Source: Conchocele bisecta (Eukaryota; Mollusca; Bivalvia; Lucinida; Thyasiridae). From it: a stretch of 64,000 bases of DNA. The stretch covers positions 46,747,056 to 46,811,055 of the forward strand of contig CM055265.1 of the NCBI GenBank assembly GCA_029237695.1, given 5' to 3'. A model generated the notes under the pieces. The model did no database searches. It saw only the letters and a list, made by a program, of their open reading frames with translations, and was not told where the DNA came from. How positions within the stretch are numbered: position 1 is the first letter of the stretch; every line of letters starts with the position of its first letter. Shown in pieces: positions 33,395-44,844 of the stretch. The position numbers and the translations under genes were made by a program.

Positions 33395-33743
33395 CTGGTG
33401 TTCGTTAGATGGGTTAATGTTCTGCTGACCAAATGTTAAACCCTGATCAGACTGGATGTACAGGCTGGTCTGGGTCAATACTGGTTGTAAAGTTAAATAT
33501 ACCCAGGTTTATGTGACCTATATATTTATATATGTACAGATTTCTCTCATTATGTCACTAGTCTTCCATACTTAACCATTTCAACTGTCACATATATCAT
33601 TTATTTGTTGTTTTTTCATCTACACACTGTTGTCTGAGGGTATATCGTCATATGTGTAAATGTTTTTTCTTATGTATGTCCTATGTATATGTAATCTGAT
33701 AAACTCATGCTCAGCACTCGTGTATTCATGCTACAAGTAAGTA

Positions 33744-34114
33744 CAGTCGAACCTCCCCGAACGGCCACCTCTCTACAACAACACCCTCTCTATAACAGCC
33801 ACTATTTTATATCCTAAATTGACGATTTCCTCTGTATCTAACCCTTAGACTGATGAGCACCAAAATTGTCGTCTGATGTTGCTCCGCCTTCTTCCTCAAT
33901 AAAAACATGTTTTGACAGAATTTTAGAATCATTTCCATTGGAAATGATTCTAAAATGTTGCCAAAGTATGTTTCTGATGAAAATTATCGAAGAAAATAAA
34001 TAAACAGCGGACGACACAATTTAATTCAGCATTAGCCTCCACACAACAGCCACCTCTCTACAACAGCCAAGTTTGCGTCTTCCCATGGGTGGCTGTTGTA
34101 GAGAGGTTGCACTG
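33744..34114. mobile_element. pogo/Tigger-like MITE with a nested family D element
   Basis: The left end CAGTCGAACCTCCCCGAACG and right end GGCTGTTGTAGAGAGGTTGC...CTG are inverted repeats bounded by TA (33742 and 34115). CACCTCTCTACAACAGCC recurs internally. Within it, about 33838-34035 is a family D palindrome (ACCCTTAGACTGATGAGC ... AGAATCATTTCCATTGG / CCAATGG...-type stem). So D inserted into this element or both were assembled together. Confidence 0.7.
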
Positions 34115-34565
34115 TACATTCCATTTATCAGGATTATTAGTTAAATCATAGTTCTTTATTCCATTTCGTGCGGGATACCAATTCACAGGTAGCAAAATTT
34201 CCAAAAATATTTTTGCTATTTTCTTTGCAGTGAAAGTATGTCATGTGACCACTCATTTGAGACGGTTAAAATGAATGGTCACAAGATATACTTTTGGCGA
34301 GAAATAATAAAAAATATTCAGATTTTTTCATCTGTAAACAATTTTTGTTTTGTTTTCATGATCCTCATGCCATTCCCATATACAAATGTCATTATATTTA
34401 TGTATTATTTGTTGTATGCTTTATTGATGGGTACTAAAGTTTTGAAATACAATTTTCTTCAACATAGTGAGTTTGTTTAGTTCATAGCCATCCCTACACA
34501 GCAAGCTTGCAGTGGAGGTGAATCTGAAATTGAATTTTATAAGGCAAATTCAGTCCCACCACCGG

Positions 34566-35363
34566 TAGCCGATTTCACCAACATTGCAAAGTATACTTAT
34601 CTAGCAAAGTATACTTTGAGGGAGAAATTTTCAATTTAAAGAAAAATTCATTATTAAATTTTTATTATACTGAATTTATTACATTATCACAGCCATTTTG
34701 GCTGTGATAATGTAATAAATTCAGTATAATAATTCTGCATGTTTTTAATCATCATTTATATATAGTCGAGCACCAGTATCTCGAAGTCGAAGGGAGATCG
34801 TCCATATAGTCGAGATAGGACTAGGTTCGAGATCGCGATGAAGTGACATGGTGAAAAATATGAACTCATTTTACCCATTACACCACGAGTAAACAATCAC
34901 CAATTAACTAATGACCAAAGGTAGTTATCTAATCAACATTACAAGGTGGCGTAACGACTCTCAGTGACTTAATGAATCGTGACAAACACTCGAGCAGCCC
35001 GGCACTTAGGTGATTTATCCAACCATTTATGTGATCGAGATAGGGAAGAGAATTTTAACGTATTTTTATACAGGGGGGACAGAATGAACAGTCGAGATGG
35101 AGAACATAATTATACGAGATAGGGCATGGTCGAGATAACCGAGTAAATTTATATTAAACAAATAAGGATATAATTCGGGACTTTAGTTAATCATCGAGAT
35201 AGGGGATATCATCGAGATACTGATATTCGAGATACTGGTACTCAACTGTAGTCGTTAGTTCTATACGACATAATTTAATGCATTTCAGAAAAAATAAATG
35301 ATTATCCCTCAAAGTATACTTTGCTAGATAAAGTATACTTTGCAATGTTGGTGAAATAGACGA
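34566..35363. mobile_element. MITE family A interrupted by another element
   Basis: The left arm (TAGCCGATTTCACCAACATT) and the full central palindrome run to about 34760. The right arm resumes at 35251 (GTCGTTAGTTCTATACGAC) and ends near 35363 with GTTGGTGAAATAGACGA. The 486-bp element at 34763-35248 lies between. Confidence 0.85.
34763..35248. mobile_element. pogo-like non-autonomous element nested in MITE A
   Basis: Left end TAGTCGAGCACCAGTATCTC and right end GAGATACTGGTACTCAACTG are inverted, with TA next to each (34761-34762, 35249-35250). The interior has repeated TCGAGATAGGG motifs in both orientations. No transposase frame. Confidence 0.75.
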
Positions 35364-35560
35364 CTGACCATGCTGACTGATGATAACAAGCCATGTGAGA
35401 TGTGCGATGAAGATGTGCAATATGGTATGAAAAATATTTACAAAATTTAGGATATTTTCCGTACACGACGTCAAAAGTTTACAAAATGTTTAGAGAAAAT
35501 GCGAAATAGAATTCCCCATTTGCTATGAAAATTTTGTCAACTTTTTGACGGCATTTACGG

Positions 35561-36130
35561 TGGGTGGCAGGTGGAAGCATGCGATGGGTAATTTAACGAT
35601 CGGGGCTCATCCTTACCGGAATCCCGACTGGATACCTGGTTTGGCCCTCACATACGCCTTTGGTTTGGCATTTTGTATGTGAAAGTTGAATCCGGTTATA
35701 CCCCTTACGTGAGTATTACGATTATTTGTAATAGTATTACTTTTAGGGGAAGGGGCCAAGTGGCTTTGGTGTGGTATGGACCTGGCACCAGTAGCCTATT
35801 TCACCAACATTGCAAAGTATACTTTTCTATCAAAGTATACTTTCAGGGAGAAATTTTCAGTTTTAGGATAAATTTATTAATTTTTATTACACTGAATTTA
35901 TTACATTAACACAGCCAAAATGGCTGTGATAATGTAATAAATTCAGTATAATAATTCTGCATACGTTTAATCATCAAATATATGCAGTTGGTAGTTCTAT
36001 ATGAAATAATGCATTTCGGAAAAAAATAAATGATTACTCCCTCAAAGTATACTTTGCTAGAAAAGTATACTTTGCAATGTTGGTGAAATAGACTACTGGT
36101 CGAGTTGTTCTGATTTCAGGGCTGAATATA
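35561..36130 (+). mobile_element. SINE-like family S split by MITE A
   Basis: GGGTGGCAGGTGGAAGCATG at the left; the body continues to GACCTGGCACCAG at 35791 and resumes at 36096 with CTGGTCGAGTTGTTCTG and CAGGGCTGAATATA. Uninterrupted paralogues at 29549-30367 read GGCACCAGATCAGG, so the intervening 304 bp are an insertion. Confidence 0.75.
35792..36095. mobile_element. MITE family A, complete copy inside element S
   Basis: TAGCCTATTTCACCAACATT to AATGTTGGTGAAATAGACTA, 304 bp, with a full central palindrome. The flanks are CAG left and CTG right. Comparison with the empty site in paralogous S copies supports a 3-bp CAG duplication with one later substitution. Confidence 0.9.
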
Positions 36131-37235
36131 TTTTTTTTTCAATGAAAACCGTCTCGGTCATGAACAAGACATTTCAAACACATGCAACTGGGACCAGTTG
36201 AGCGCAAACTACAGTGGATATACCTAGGTTCTGGATAATAAGCCTCCGTTGGCCAGTTACTAGAGCTATAAGCATACAAAAACAATTATTCAAAACTTTT
36301 TAAAACAATAAACTTATCGTAAAAGTGCTGTGAAACCAGATTTATCTAAAAGTGCTGCTTGTTTCCATGTCGTCCATTTTGTTTCCATGTCGTCCATTTT
36401 GTTAACGTATCATCCAGGCGCTTGTAGAAAATAGACTGTGACCTTAGACTCTGGATTTTTGTAGTTGGGTTATTCTCATCCTGTAGTGTGGCGCACCATC
36501 GGATCAGAGTGAAAAATGGTTATCTAAATTATCAGAGGAGTGTACAGTAAACAATTTTCCACCATTTCCTTTGCCAGTCATAAATGACAATAATATTATC
36601 ACAAGGCTAATAATCATAATGCAAGATGCTTGCAGATCACGTTTAATTTTCATTTGTGGTACATGCTATTTTACCATATTCATTATGGTGCACACAACAG
36701 GCAGGATTTATACCAACAACAAGATAATAACAATCTACAAACTGTAGACTATTATTCTGAGCATTTTTATAATCAACAGAACAATAAATTCTATTAAAAA
36801 CACAGTTTATATCTACATCTGTGTAATCAAATATAATTCTGTGTAGGACCCCCCAGTATAATGAGAAGCTCTGTTCTGGTAATTGGACAGCTACCAGTCT
36901 GTGTTTAAATGACATTGACTGCTCAAAATGGCTAAAGAATCCAGTGACGCAGACCGACAGAACCATGCTTTGTAAATATTTTTCAACAATGATGTTTATG
37001 AGTGGACAAAAGTGGGAATAGCTGAAATACAACATTTTGAAGGTATTCTAACAATTTTGATTAAAACCTTACATGACCAAGGGCGAGGTGGAATATTTTT
37101 CTCCATTTGATAGATAGGTGTCTTCTGCAAAAAATGTCCGGGAAACGGACAATGAAAGTTTCCGTGATTAGTGACAAATGCGGTTTACAAAAATTCCCGA
37201 CGCGGGGGTAATCCCGACAAATGGTTACGCTACTG
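36131..37235. other. Intergenic, no assigned feature
   Basis: No convincing gene. A 130-codon minus-strand open frame (36643-37035) shows no domain I recognise. GTTTCCATGTCGTCCATTTT is directly duplicated near 36361-36400. Confidence 0.3.
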
Positions 37236-37776
37236 TACAGTCTGTTTCACGAAAGCTGCCCAAATTTTACGGCTATATAAACAATGCAAAAACAATATTT
37301 TTTTCGATAATATTAAATTAAAGCAAAATTTAAGAATGAGCCTTCTTTTTATTTCGTGAAATTTTGTCAAATATTGGTTTTATTACGAAAAATTTATTTC
37401 TCTATGGGAATTTAACATGGGCCATGATGGGGGGAAAAGAGGTAGAGGACTTGTGGGACGAGTCAAAAAACAATTTTTTTTGGAAATTGACTACGAAACC
37501 TGGCTAGATAGCTTCAAAATGATCTAAGAAAACAAAAGTTAAATTTTAAAAATCGGTCCAGTATTTCTGAAATTCTAAAAGATTTCCCCATGTTAAATTC
37601 CCATAGACATCTTCACTCCGTGAAGATGTCTATGGGGATTTAACATGGGGAAATTTTGTTTTCGCAATAAAATCAGTATTTTCACGAAATAAAAAGAAGG
37701 CTCATTGAAAAAAGTATTGTTTTTGAATTGTTTATATGGCCGTAAAATTTGGGCAGCTTTCGTGAAACAGACAGTA
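37236..37776. mobile_element. Foldback element F, copy 1
   Basis: GTCTGTTTCACGAAAGCTGC at the left and GCAGCTTTCGTGAAACAGAC at the right are the ends of arms over 200 bp (TTTTACGGCTATATAAACAA, GAGCCTTCTTTTTATTTCGT and their complements). The centre is CATCTTCACTCCGTGAAGATG. The right arm lacks part of the AT-rich segment present on the left. A second copy is at 62829-63399. Confidence 0.85.
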
Positions 37777-38708
37777 GAGCAAGTGAGCAGAGGCTCACGG
37801 ATACCACCGGCCGCCACATGGACCAACAAACAAAAACTTTAACACAAATTTCTAAGTAATTTGACCTTGACCATGGACATGAAGGCCGCATGGGTGCGGT
37901 ATTAAATGAAAATATGGATGATGATAAGGAAGTATATGAAGTTTGAGGTCAATCCGACTTATTGTTACAGAGATAATGGGTACCCAAAAACATTAACGCA
38001 AATAGGACGTACAGACGGAATGACAGAAACTATACAATTCTATATTTTATGTGTCCCGGTGTAATTTACTGACAACTCGGAACAATTTATAAGGAAAAGT
38101 AATATTTTTTCAGTAAAGAAACTATGTATAATACCAATCCATTAAGAAAACAGTATTTACACTTCTTGCTATGTCTGTTTAGTTATTATTTTCTGTTGTT
38201 GTCATACGTGTGGTGCACCAAATGGGCATATCCCAGTCATCAACCAGCACAGTTTACAAGCCCGTAATTCTCAAATCTTGTCCATTTGTATTTTATTATA
38301 CATTGCATCTGAATTGAAATAGTTTAAAATTTACATCAAACTTATTCTGCAATAAATTGGCCTTTTGTTGTCAAAAATACTGACGTTAATGTATCCTGCG
38401 AAATCAAGTCATTTCTGTTACGCTGAACAAAAAATGTAAAATCAGAGTAACCTCCCTTTCCTACTATCAGCTACTAATGCAATGAACACTGTTTATGGCC
38501 GCGCGATTTATAAATAAACACGGTGGTAACACAACTTTGTCATTGCCGAGAACATTGATTGTGGATGCCTCCTGCCTCCCGCCGCCCGCCGCCCGCCCGC
38601 CGCCCGGCTTTCGCCAATCCAATAGCCTGGGTTTTTAAAAAAAAAAAACGGGCTAAAAACGGGCTAAAAACAAGAACTGGCATCGTTAAACGCAGCCTTA
38701 ATAAAACA
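37777..38708. other. Intergenic with dispersed repeat pieces
   Basis: 37850-38000 (TTTGACCTTGACCATGGACA, ATGATGATAAGGAAGTATAT) matches blocks at 58720-59040. 38560-38650 is a CCGCCCG-rich tract ending GGCTTTCGCCAATCCAATAG, which recurs at 51740-51795 and 57320-57370. No gene seen. Confidence 0.5.
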
Positions 38709-40422
38709 AGAGGGCCATGATGGCCCTAATTCGCTCACCTGACTCCATGAACACCAGAGGAGAATGTGACATCGAGTTCATGTGTTTTAAAAAAAATTGT
38801 GCTATTTTTAGATGGCGGTCATCTTGGATTAAGCGATGACTCTCATTTTACCAAATCTGAAAATGCTTCACCCAAGGATCTTAACTTACTATGAAGTTTG
38901 GCCAGCATCAGCCATGTGCTTCCTGAGAAAAAGACGTTCAAAATCTCGAATAAATGGACCTTTTGGCGGCCATCAAGGATGACATAATCATCCGATTCAC
39001 AGATATTGCACCAGAGCAATCGCCTCATCGATAACTTCAATTTGATATACGACATGAGCATATTCGGTAAAAAATAAAATTTGACCCCACGGGCCACGCC
39101 CATTTTTGGCTTCGGGGTCACCATTTTAACACCTTTGAAAGAGCATTCTACATCGATCATTCCTACCAAGTTTCGTCGAAATGTGGCTGGCGGTTCAGGA
39201 GAAGAAGATTTTTTAAGAATTTGTGCTATTTTTAGACGGCAGCCATCTTGGCTTAGCGACGACCTCCGTTTTAACAAATCTGAAAAGGCTTCACCCATGG
39301 ACCATAAGTGTGAAGTTTGGCCACCATGGGCCAAGCGGTTTGTGTGAAGAAGAATTTTGAAATCTCTAATAAAATAACGACCTTTTGACCTTTCGGTGGC
39401 CATCTTGGATGACATGACCATCAAATTTCGACAAAAAATAATAAAAGAACGACCTTTTGACCTTTCGGTGGCCATCTTGGATGACATGACCATCAAATTT
39501 CGACAAAAAATGTACCAGAGCGATCGCCTCTTTGATACCTTCGGTTTGATATAGACACGACCATATTCGTCAAAAATTCGTCATACACGTCAAAAATCAA
39601 ATTTTACCCCAATTTGACCCCACAGGCCATGCCCATTTTTGACCCCGGGGTCACCATTTTAACAACTTTGAAAGAGCATTGTACATCGATCATTCCTACC
39701 AAGTTTCGTCGAAATCTGGCTGGCGGTTCATGAGAAGATTTTTTAAGAATTTGTGCTATTTTTAGACGGTGGCCATCTTGGATTAGCGATGACCTCCATT
39801 TTAACAAATCTGAAAAGGCTTCACCCATGGACCATAACTTTTAAGTTTGGCTACCATGGGCCAAGCGGTTCATGTGAAGAAGAATTTTGAAATCTCTGAT
39901 AAAAGAACGACCTTTTGACCTTTCGGCGGCCATCTTGGATGACATAACCATCCAATTTCGACAATAAATGCACCAGAGTGATCATCGCCTCGTTAATACC
40001 TTCGATTTGATATATAACATGACCATATTCGGTCAAAAATCAAATTTGACCCCAATTTGACCCCACGGGCCACGCCCATTTTTGACCCCGGGGTCACAAT
40101 TTTAACATCTTTGAAAGAGCATTGTACATCGATAATTCCTACCAAGTTTCGTCGAAATCCGGCTAGCAGCTCATGAGAAGAAGATTTTTTTAAGAATTTA
40201 TGCTATTTTTAGACAGTGGCCATCTTGGATTACGTAATGACGTCATGTTAACAATTTTGTAATCGCCCTACCTAAGGACCATGACCATGAAGTTTGGTGA
40301 CTATAGGCCCAATGGTTACCGAGGAGAAGACGTTTGAAAATGTTCACGGACGACGGACGACGACGGACGACGCGACACATTGCGGTAACAATAGCTCACA
40401 TGAGCTTTGCTCAGGTGAGCTA
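38709..40422. repeat. Mosaic interspersed repeat with internal near-tandem blocks
   Basis: The element begins GGGCCATGATGGCCCTAATT...CGCTCACCTGA and ends GAGCTTTGCTCAGGTGAGCT, giving inverted termini of the CTCACCTGA type. Inside, a block with CCCATTTTTGACCCCGGGGT, GAGCATTGTACATCGATCAT, AAGTTTCGTCGAAAT and GACCTTTCGGTGGCCATCTT occurs three times (near 39080, 39618 and 40055). A shorter 78-bp direct repeat sits at 39360-39510. Long open frames here, up to 217 codons on the minus strand, follow the repeat and have no domain. Confidence 0.75.
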
Positions 40423-41446
40423 AACAAAAAATCATCAGTGACCTTGCCTTTGGGCAGTCGGACGTGGGTCATGTAAAACAAAGCAACATCCCTAGACAGA
40501 CATTGTGGCCATTTAGTATCAAAATCGGTGAAGCTGTTTATAAGTTATTGAAAAATGAAACGTACGCACTTACAGTGTTAGAATTCACAAGAAAAGCCTG
40601 GCCCACTGAAGTGGAATATCAGCGGTTTAAATCATATTTCAACCATCGACATGAAGTATCCGTCAAACAAAACTGTTTGATGTGGGGTCTACGCATGATT
40701 ATACCCCTCAAATATCAGTCAAATATCCTAGAGGAACTACACACCGTGCATCCGGGAATGGTCCGAATGAAGGAAATCGTGAGGAGTTATGTGTGGTGGC
40801 CAGATATGGACAGCGCCATTGAGCAGGCTGTGAGACATTGTACAAGCTGTCAACAAGTGCGAAGTGTGAAGTGTACCATTGTTAGCACAACTGATGCCAT
40901 GGATGTGGCCCGGTGGTCCATGGCAAAGTATTCACGTGGATTTTGCGGAAAAGGACAAATATCACTACCTTGTTCTTGTAGACGTGTACTCCAAGTGGCC
41001 GGAAATCGCCTTAATGAGATCGACTACGGCTAAAGCAAGTCAATGTGCTGAGGACACTATTCAGCAAATATGGACTAGTATCCCTAATCGTGTCTGACAA
41101 TGGACCACAATTTCACAGTGGGGAATTTTCACATTTCCTGAAATTGAACAGTATAAAACATGTGAAAGTGTCCCCGTATCATGCCGCTAGTAACGGTGCC
41201 ACAGAGTGTATGGTACAATCGTTGAAACACAGTCTCAGTGCGAGCAAGCAGGACTAGCAACAATCAGTACAACAAACACTGGCTCGTTTCTTAGCGACAT
41301 TCCACTCTACTAAACATTCTATAACAGGATGTACACCCGCCAGCTTATTCATGGGAAGACAGCTAAGGACACGGTACGTTATCCTTGTTAAGTCCCGACT
41401 TGAGAGAAGTGACTGGAAGACCAGCAACGATTAAAATTCTTTCCTG

Positions 41447-41757
41447 TAGCCTATTTCACCAACATTGCAAAGTATACTTTTCTAGCAAAGTATACTTTGA
41501 GGGAGAAATTTTCAATTTTAGGATAAATTTATGAATTTTTATTATACTGAATTTATTACATTATCACAGCCATTTTGGCTGTGATAATGTAATAAATTCA
41601 GTATAATAAGTCTGCATGCTTTTAATCATTAAATATATGAAGTCGTTAGTTCTATATGAAATAATGCATTTCGTGAAAATTAATGATGTCTCCCTCAAAG
41701 TATACTTTGCTAGAAAAGTATACTTTGCGATTTTGATGATTTTGATGAAATCAGCTA
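41447..41757. mobile_element. MITE family A inserted in the integrase remnant (1)
   Basis: Starts TAGCCTATTTCACCAACATT; the right end is ATGAAATCAGCTA. Flanked by CTG on both sides. The central palindrome is intact. Confidence 0.88.
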
Positions 41758-42003
41758 CTGGAGATGATATTGAATTGAAGGATGAAATGTGATGGCCGAG
41801 CTCCAACATCAGACATTGTAATCCTAAAGGACGGTCATGTGTGGAAACATCACATTGATCTAATGCATAAAGCAGACTTTCCAATAACTGCCAGAGCAGT
41901 TACACGCTGCGAAGGAACCAGTCAGGTTTCATGGTACCCAAACCTGACACTCCAATCAAGACGCGCTATAATCAACCACATTCGGGAACTCTGGAAATAC
42001 CGG

Positions 42004-42302
42004 TAGCCGATTTCACCAACATTGCAAAGTATACTTTTCTAGCAAAGTATACTTTGAGGGAGTAATCATTTATTTTTCCCAAATGCATTATTTCATATAG
42101 AACTAACAACTGCATATATTTGATGATTAAAAGTATGTAGAATTATTATACTGAATTTATTACATTATCACAGCCAAATTGGCTGTGATAATGTAATAAA
42201 TTCAGTAAAATAAAAATTAATAAATTTATCCTAAAATTGAAAATTTCTCCCTCAAAGTATACTTTGCTAGATAAGTATACTTTGCAATGTTGGTGAAAGC
42301 GG
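42004..42302. mobile_element. MITE family A inserted in the integrase remnant (2)
   Basis: TAGCCGATTTCACCAACATT at the left; the right terminus is degraded (GTTGGTGAAAGCGGA). It lies just after the C-terminal integrase segment. The central palindrome is intact apart from one substitution. Confidence 0.83.
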
Positions 42303-42393
42303 ACCCTGTACACCAACTGCGAGTGTATCTGATGACCCACGACAGAATGCTATTACCGTCACTGAAAACTACTCTGGTCACACCGGTGACCTG

Positions 42394-42631
42394 TAGCCTA
42401 TTTATTTATTAATTTTTATTATACTGAATTTATTACATTATCACAGCCATTTTGGCTGTGATAATGTAATAAATTTAGTATAATAATTTTGCATACTTTT
42501 AATCATCAAATATATGCAGTCGTTAGTTCTATATGAAATAATGCATTTCAGGAAAAATAAATGATTACTCCCTCAAAGTATACTTTGCGAGAAAAGTATA
42601 CATGTACTTTTCAATGTTGGTGAAATAGGCT
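42394..42631. mobile_element. MITE family A inserted in the integrase remnant (3), left arm shortened
   Basis: Starts TAGCCTATTTATTTATTAAT, so most of the left arm is deleted. The central palindrome and right arm are present, ending GTTGGTGAAATAGGCT. Flanked by CTG on both sides. Confidence 0.83.
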
Positions 42632-42693
42632 CTGACGTCCGACCAGACAGAGGAAAGCTCCGAAGAGACTTACTGAATCATTTTAGTTAGATC

Positions 42694-44618
42694 AATCTGC
42701 TTGTCTATTATACACTTGCTGTCCAGGCAGTTTAACCCTTTCACCCCTAAGTAACTGGAATGGATTTTGATATATTAATTTTGCACCCAATCCAACAGTC
42801 ACAAAATGGTTTTCAGACTAGTCTATTTATGAAAAGAGGGTATTTTTGTTCTCAAAAATGTGAAAATCACTTTCAAAAAGTGCAGATCCCGATGAGACGG
42901 CTCGTTACTTTTACGAGCAGTCTCATCTGGATCGGCATTGTTTGCATAAACTGCTATAGCAGGCTTTCGGGTGCAAAGGCTTAAAGGCCCAACAATCGGT
43001 GCCCTGGTACCGAATTTAGTAGGAGGGGCAGTGAGGGGGCTGCTGGATAGCCAGAGTACCGGTAGGTGTTTCTATACCAGTATCTAGATATATGGTATGT
43101 AGGTTTGTTATCAAGCTTGTGGTCCCATAAAACACACATATGATACAGTGTATACCTGTCCTTCTAATAGTATCTGTATGTTTTATTTGTGCAGGAAAAT
43201 GATTAAGAATTTACTAAAAGTGTTAAAACTTATATAGTATTTTGCTGCTAACTATTTCAAAGCAAAGAATATTTTGATGCTATTATATAAATTATTAAAA
43301 ATAGAAAGAAGTAAAATTGAATGAAACACCTTTCCTTGTGTCACACAATAACAAAATGGGTCTTATTGAGTATTTGATCAGTTTAACTCACAATCAGATA
43401 GCACATGACTATAGCATGATGCAGTTTACATCATTAATTAGAGCCACCATGAATGACCACAAAACTAAACAGTGTAGATCCTGATGAGGCTGCGAGGATG
43501 CACCAGCTGATCCGGGGATATGCATGTCGTAACGTGTCCACGTGTCCGTTACTTAGTGTGTCGTGTACATATAGTGAAACCTATATTGTACTTCTGGACC
43601 TGAACAAGGTTCCTATCTCCGATGTATTTTGTAAGTACATGTAGTAACCAATGTATAAGAATATGTGTTTGTAATAAGTCGGTATTTGATAAAAATGTGT
43701 AACTGTGTCATGCCATCCACAGATAACCCCGTCCCAGTTAGACTGCATTGCTGCAGATATAATATATGCTGACAGCTAATTGAAATAGTCATGATACTGG
43801 TATGTGTTAGGATACAGGAAATAAGGCTGCTAGCAAACTTGAATTCATGTAGTCATGTAAATTCCAGATCAGACTGCACATACATGCTGTTTTGTGAATG
43901 TGCATACTATCCCGAGTATATGCTGTTTATCATTAGTATATACTGCATTTTCACAGCCACTGTATCAAGTTCTAGGGTCATATTTCTCTTGCTGGTCTAT
44001 TAAACCATGGTTTTGTTTCATTCACCTTGTTATGTGCATATCAAACACATATTTAAGTTGATATTACTGTCCAAACATCAAAAGTTGTGCGGCTGGCACA
44101 CTGTCTGATGTTGAACATACAGGCAGTTATATCTGATAGCGTTATCACTAAACACGTGGGGTTGTTTACAATGTCGGGTCATGAACTTGGCTCTATGAAT
44201 GAATTACATACCTAACAGCTACGCTCCGCCCGGCAAGTATGAATTAGTTGTCAGTTGAGTACATTGTATTACTTCAAAAGCACATTTGCATTTGTTTTCT
44301 TAAATCCGAATTTTTCTAAACTTTCATAGTTGTATTATCTATGTCTGTGTGAAATAGTGTACTTTATATTTGTTCTGTGGTATTTCTAAAATATCTGAAA
44401 ATGTGTCCCTGAAGTGAAGCATGCATACACTTATCAAAAAGCCTGCCCAGCGCCATCTGGTGGCTTTTATATCCCAGTTGGGCCTTTAAGATATGTTTTC
44501 AGTTACTTGTGTTACTATCTCATAAGTAATAAGAGACGATATAAAGATGAAAAATAAATTCACATACATCATGGGAAAATCATGGAATTTTACTTTACTT
44601 TGGTCATTGATGAAAATG
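42694..44618. other. Intergenic, no assigned feature
   Basis: Unique-looking AT-rich sequence. A fragment at about 42880-42960 (GATGAGACGGCTCGTTACTT, GAGCAGTCTCATCTGGATCG) is a small inverted pair. 43470-43520 contains a GATCCTGATGAGGCTGCG piece like the family B interior. No gene recognised. Confidence 0.35.
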
Positions 44619-44797
44619 TTAACCCTTAAAATGCGGGACACGTAGATGGTCACCTGCTGGTGTTTCATATTTGTCTTTTATCTCAATAAAACATAGTTTG
44701 ACAAAACTTTAGAATCATTTCCATTGAAAAGTGTTGTCAAACCATGTTTTTGATGAAAAAAATCTAAAATAAGAAAAAAAGCATTGTAATGGTTAAA
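44619..44797. mobile_element. TTAA MITE family D, diverged copy
   Basis: TTAACCCTTAAAATGCGGGA at the left, ATTGTAATGGTTAA at the right, with the stem AACATAGTTTGACAAAACTT / GTTGTCAAACCATGTT. Confidence 0.6.
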
Positions 44798-44844
44798 AAG
44801 TGAATGTCTTTGGCATTTATACATTGTGTAGCATTATATAGCAA

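Larger units (their letters stand above)
40438..42693 (+). pseudogene. Ty3/gypsy-type integrase region, dead, with three MITE insertions
   Basis: The remnant encodes parts of an LTR-retrotransposon integrase. The zinc-binding HHCC module is recognisable around 40735-40855 (HTVHPGM, YVWWPDMD, CTSCQ). The catalytic core follows in another frame (IHVDFAEKDKYHYLVLVDVY near 40935-40990) and then a third frame (VSDNGPQFHSGEF near 41090-41130, SPYHAASNGATE with the catalytic Glu near 41175-41210). A stop follows at about 41255. A C-terminal segment, DGHVWKHHIDLM, lies at 41830-41867. At least two frameshifts, stops and three family A insertions (41447-41757, 42004-42302, 42394-42631) make it non-functional. 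No LTRs, gag or reverse transcriptase were found nearby. Length and order fit a 3' pol fragment. Confidence 0.88.

Noticed and set aside
36643..37035. 130-codon minus-strand open frame
   Set aside because: No domain, no splice context linking it to ACP7 or ACSF3, and typical of chance open frames in this AT-rich sequence.
38843..39496. 217-codon minus-strand open frame
   Set aside because: It lies wholly inside a mosaic repeat whose blocks recur two to three times, and it repeats its own peptide. No recognisable domain.
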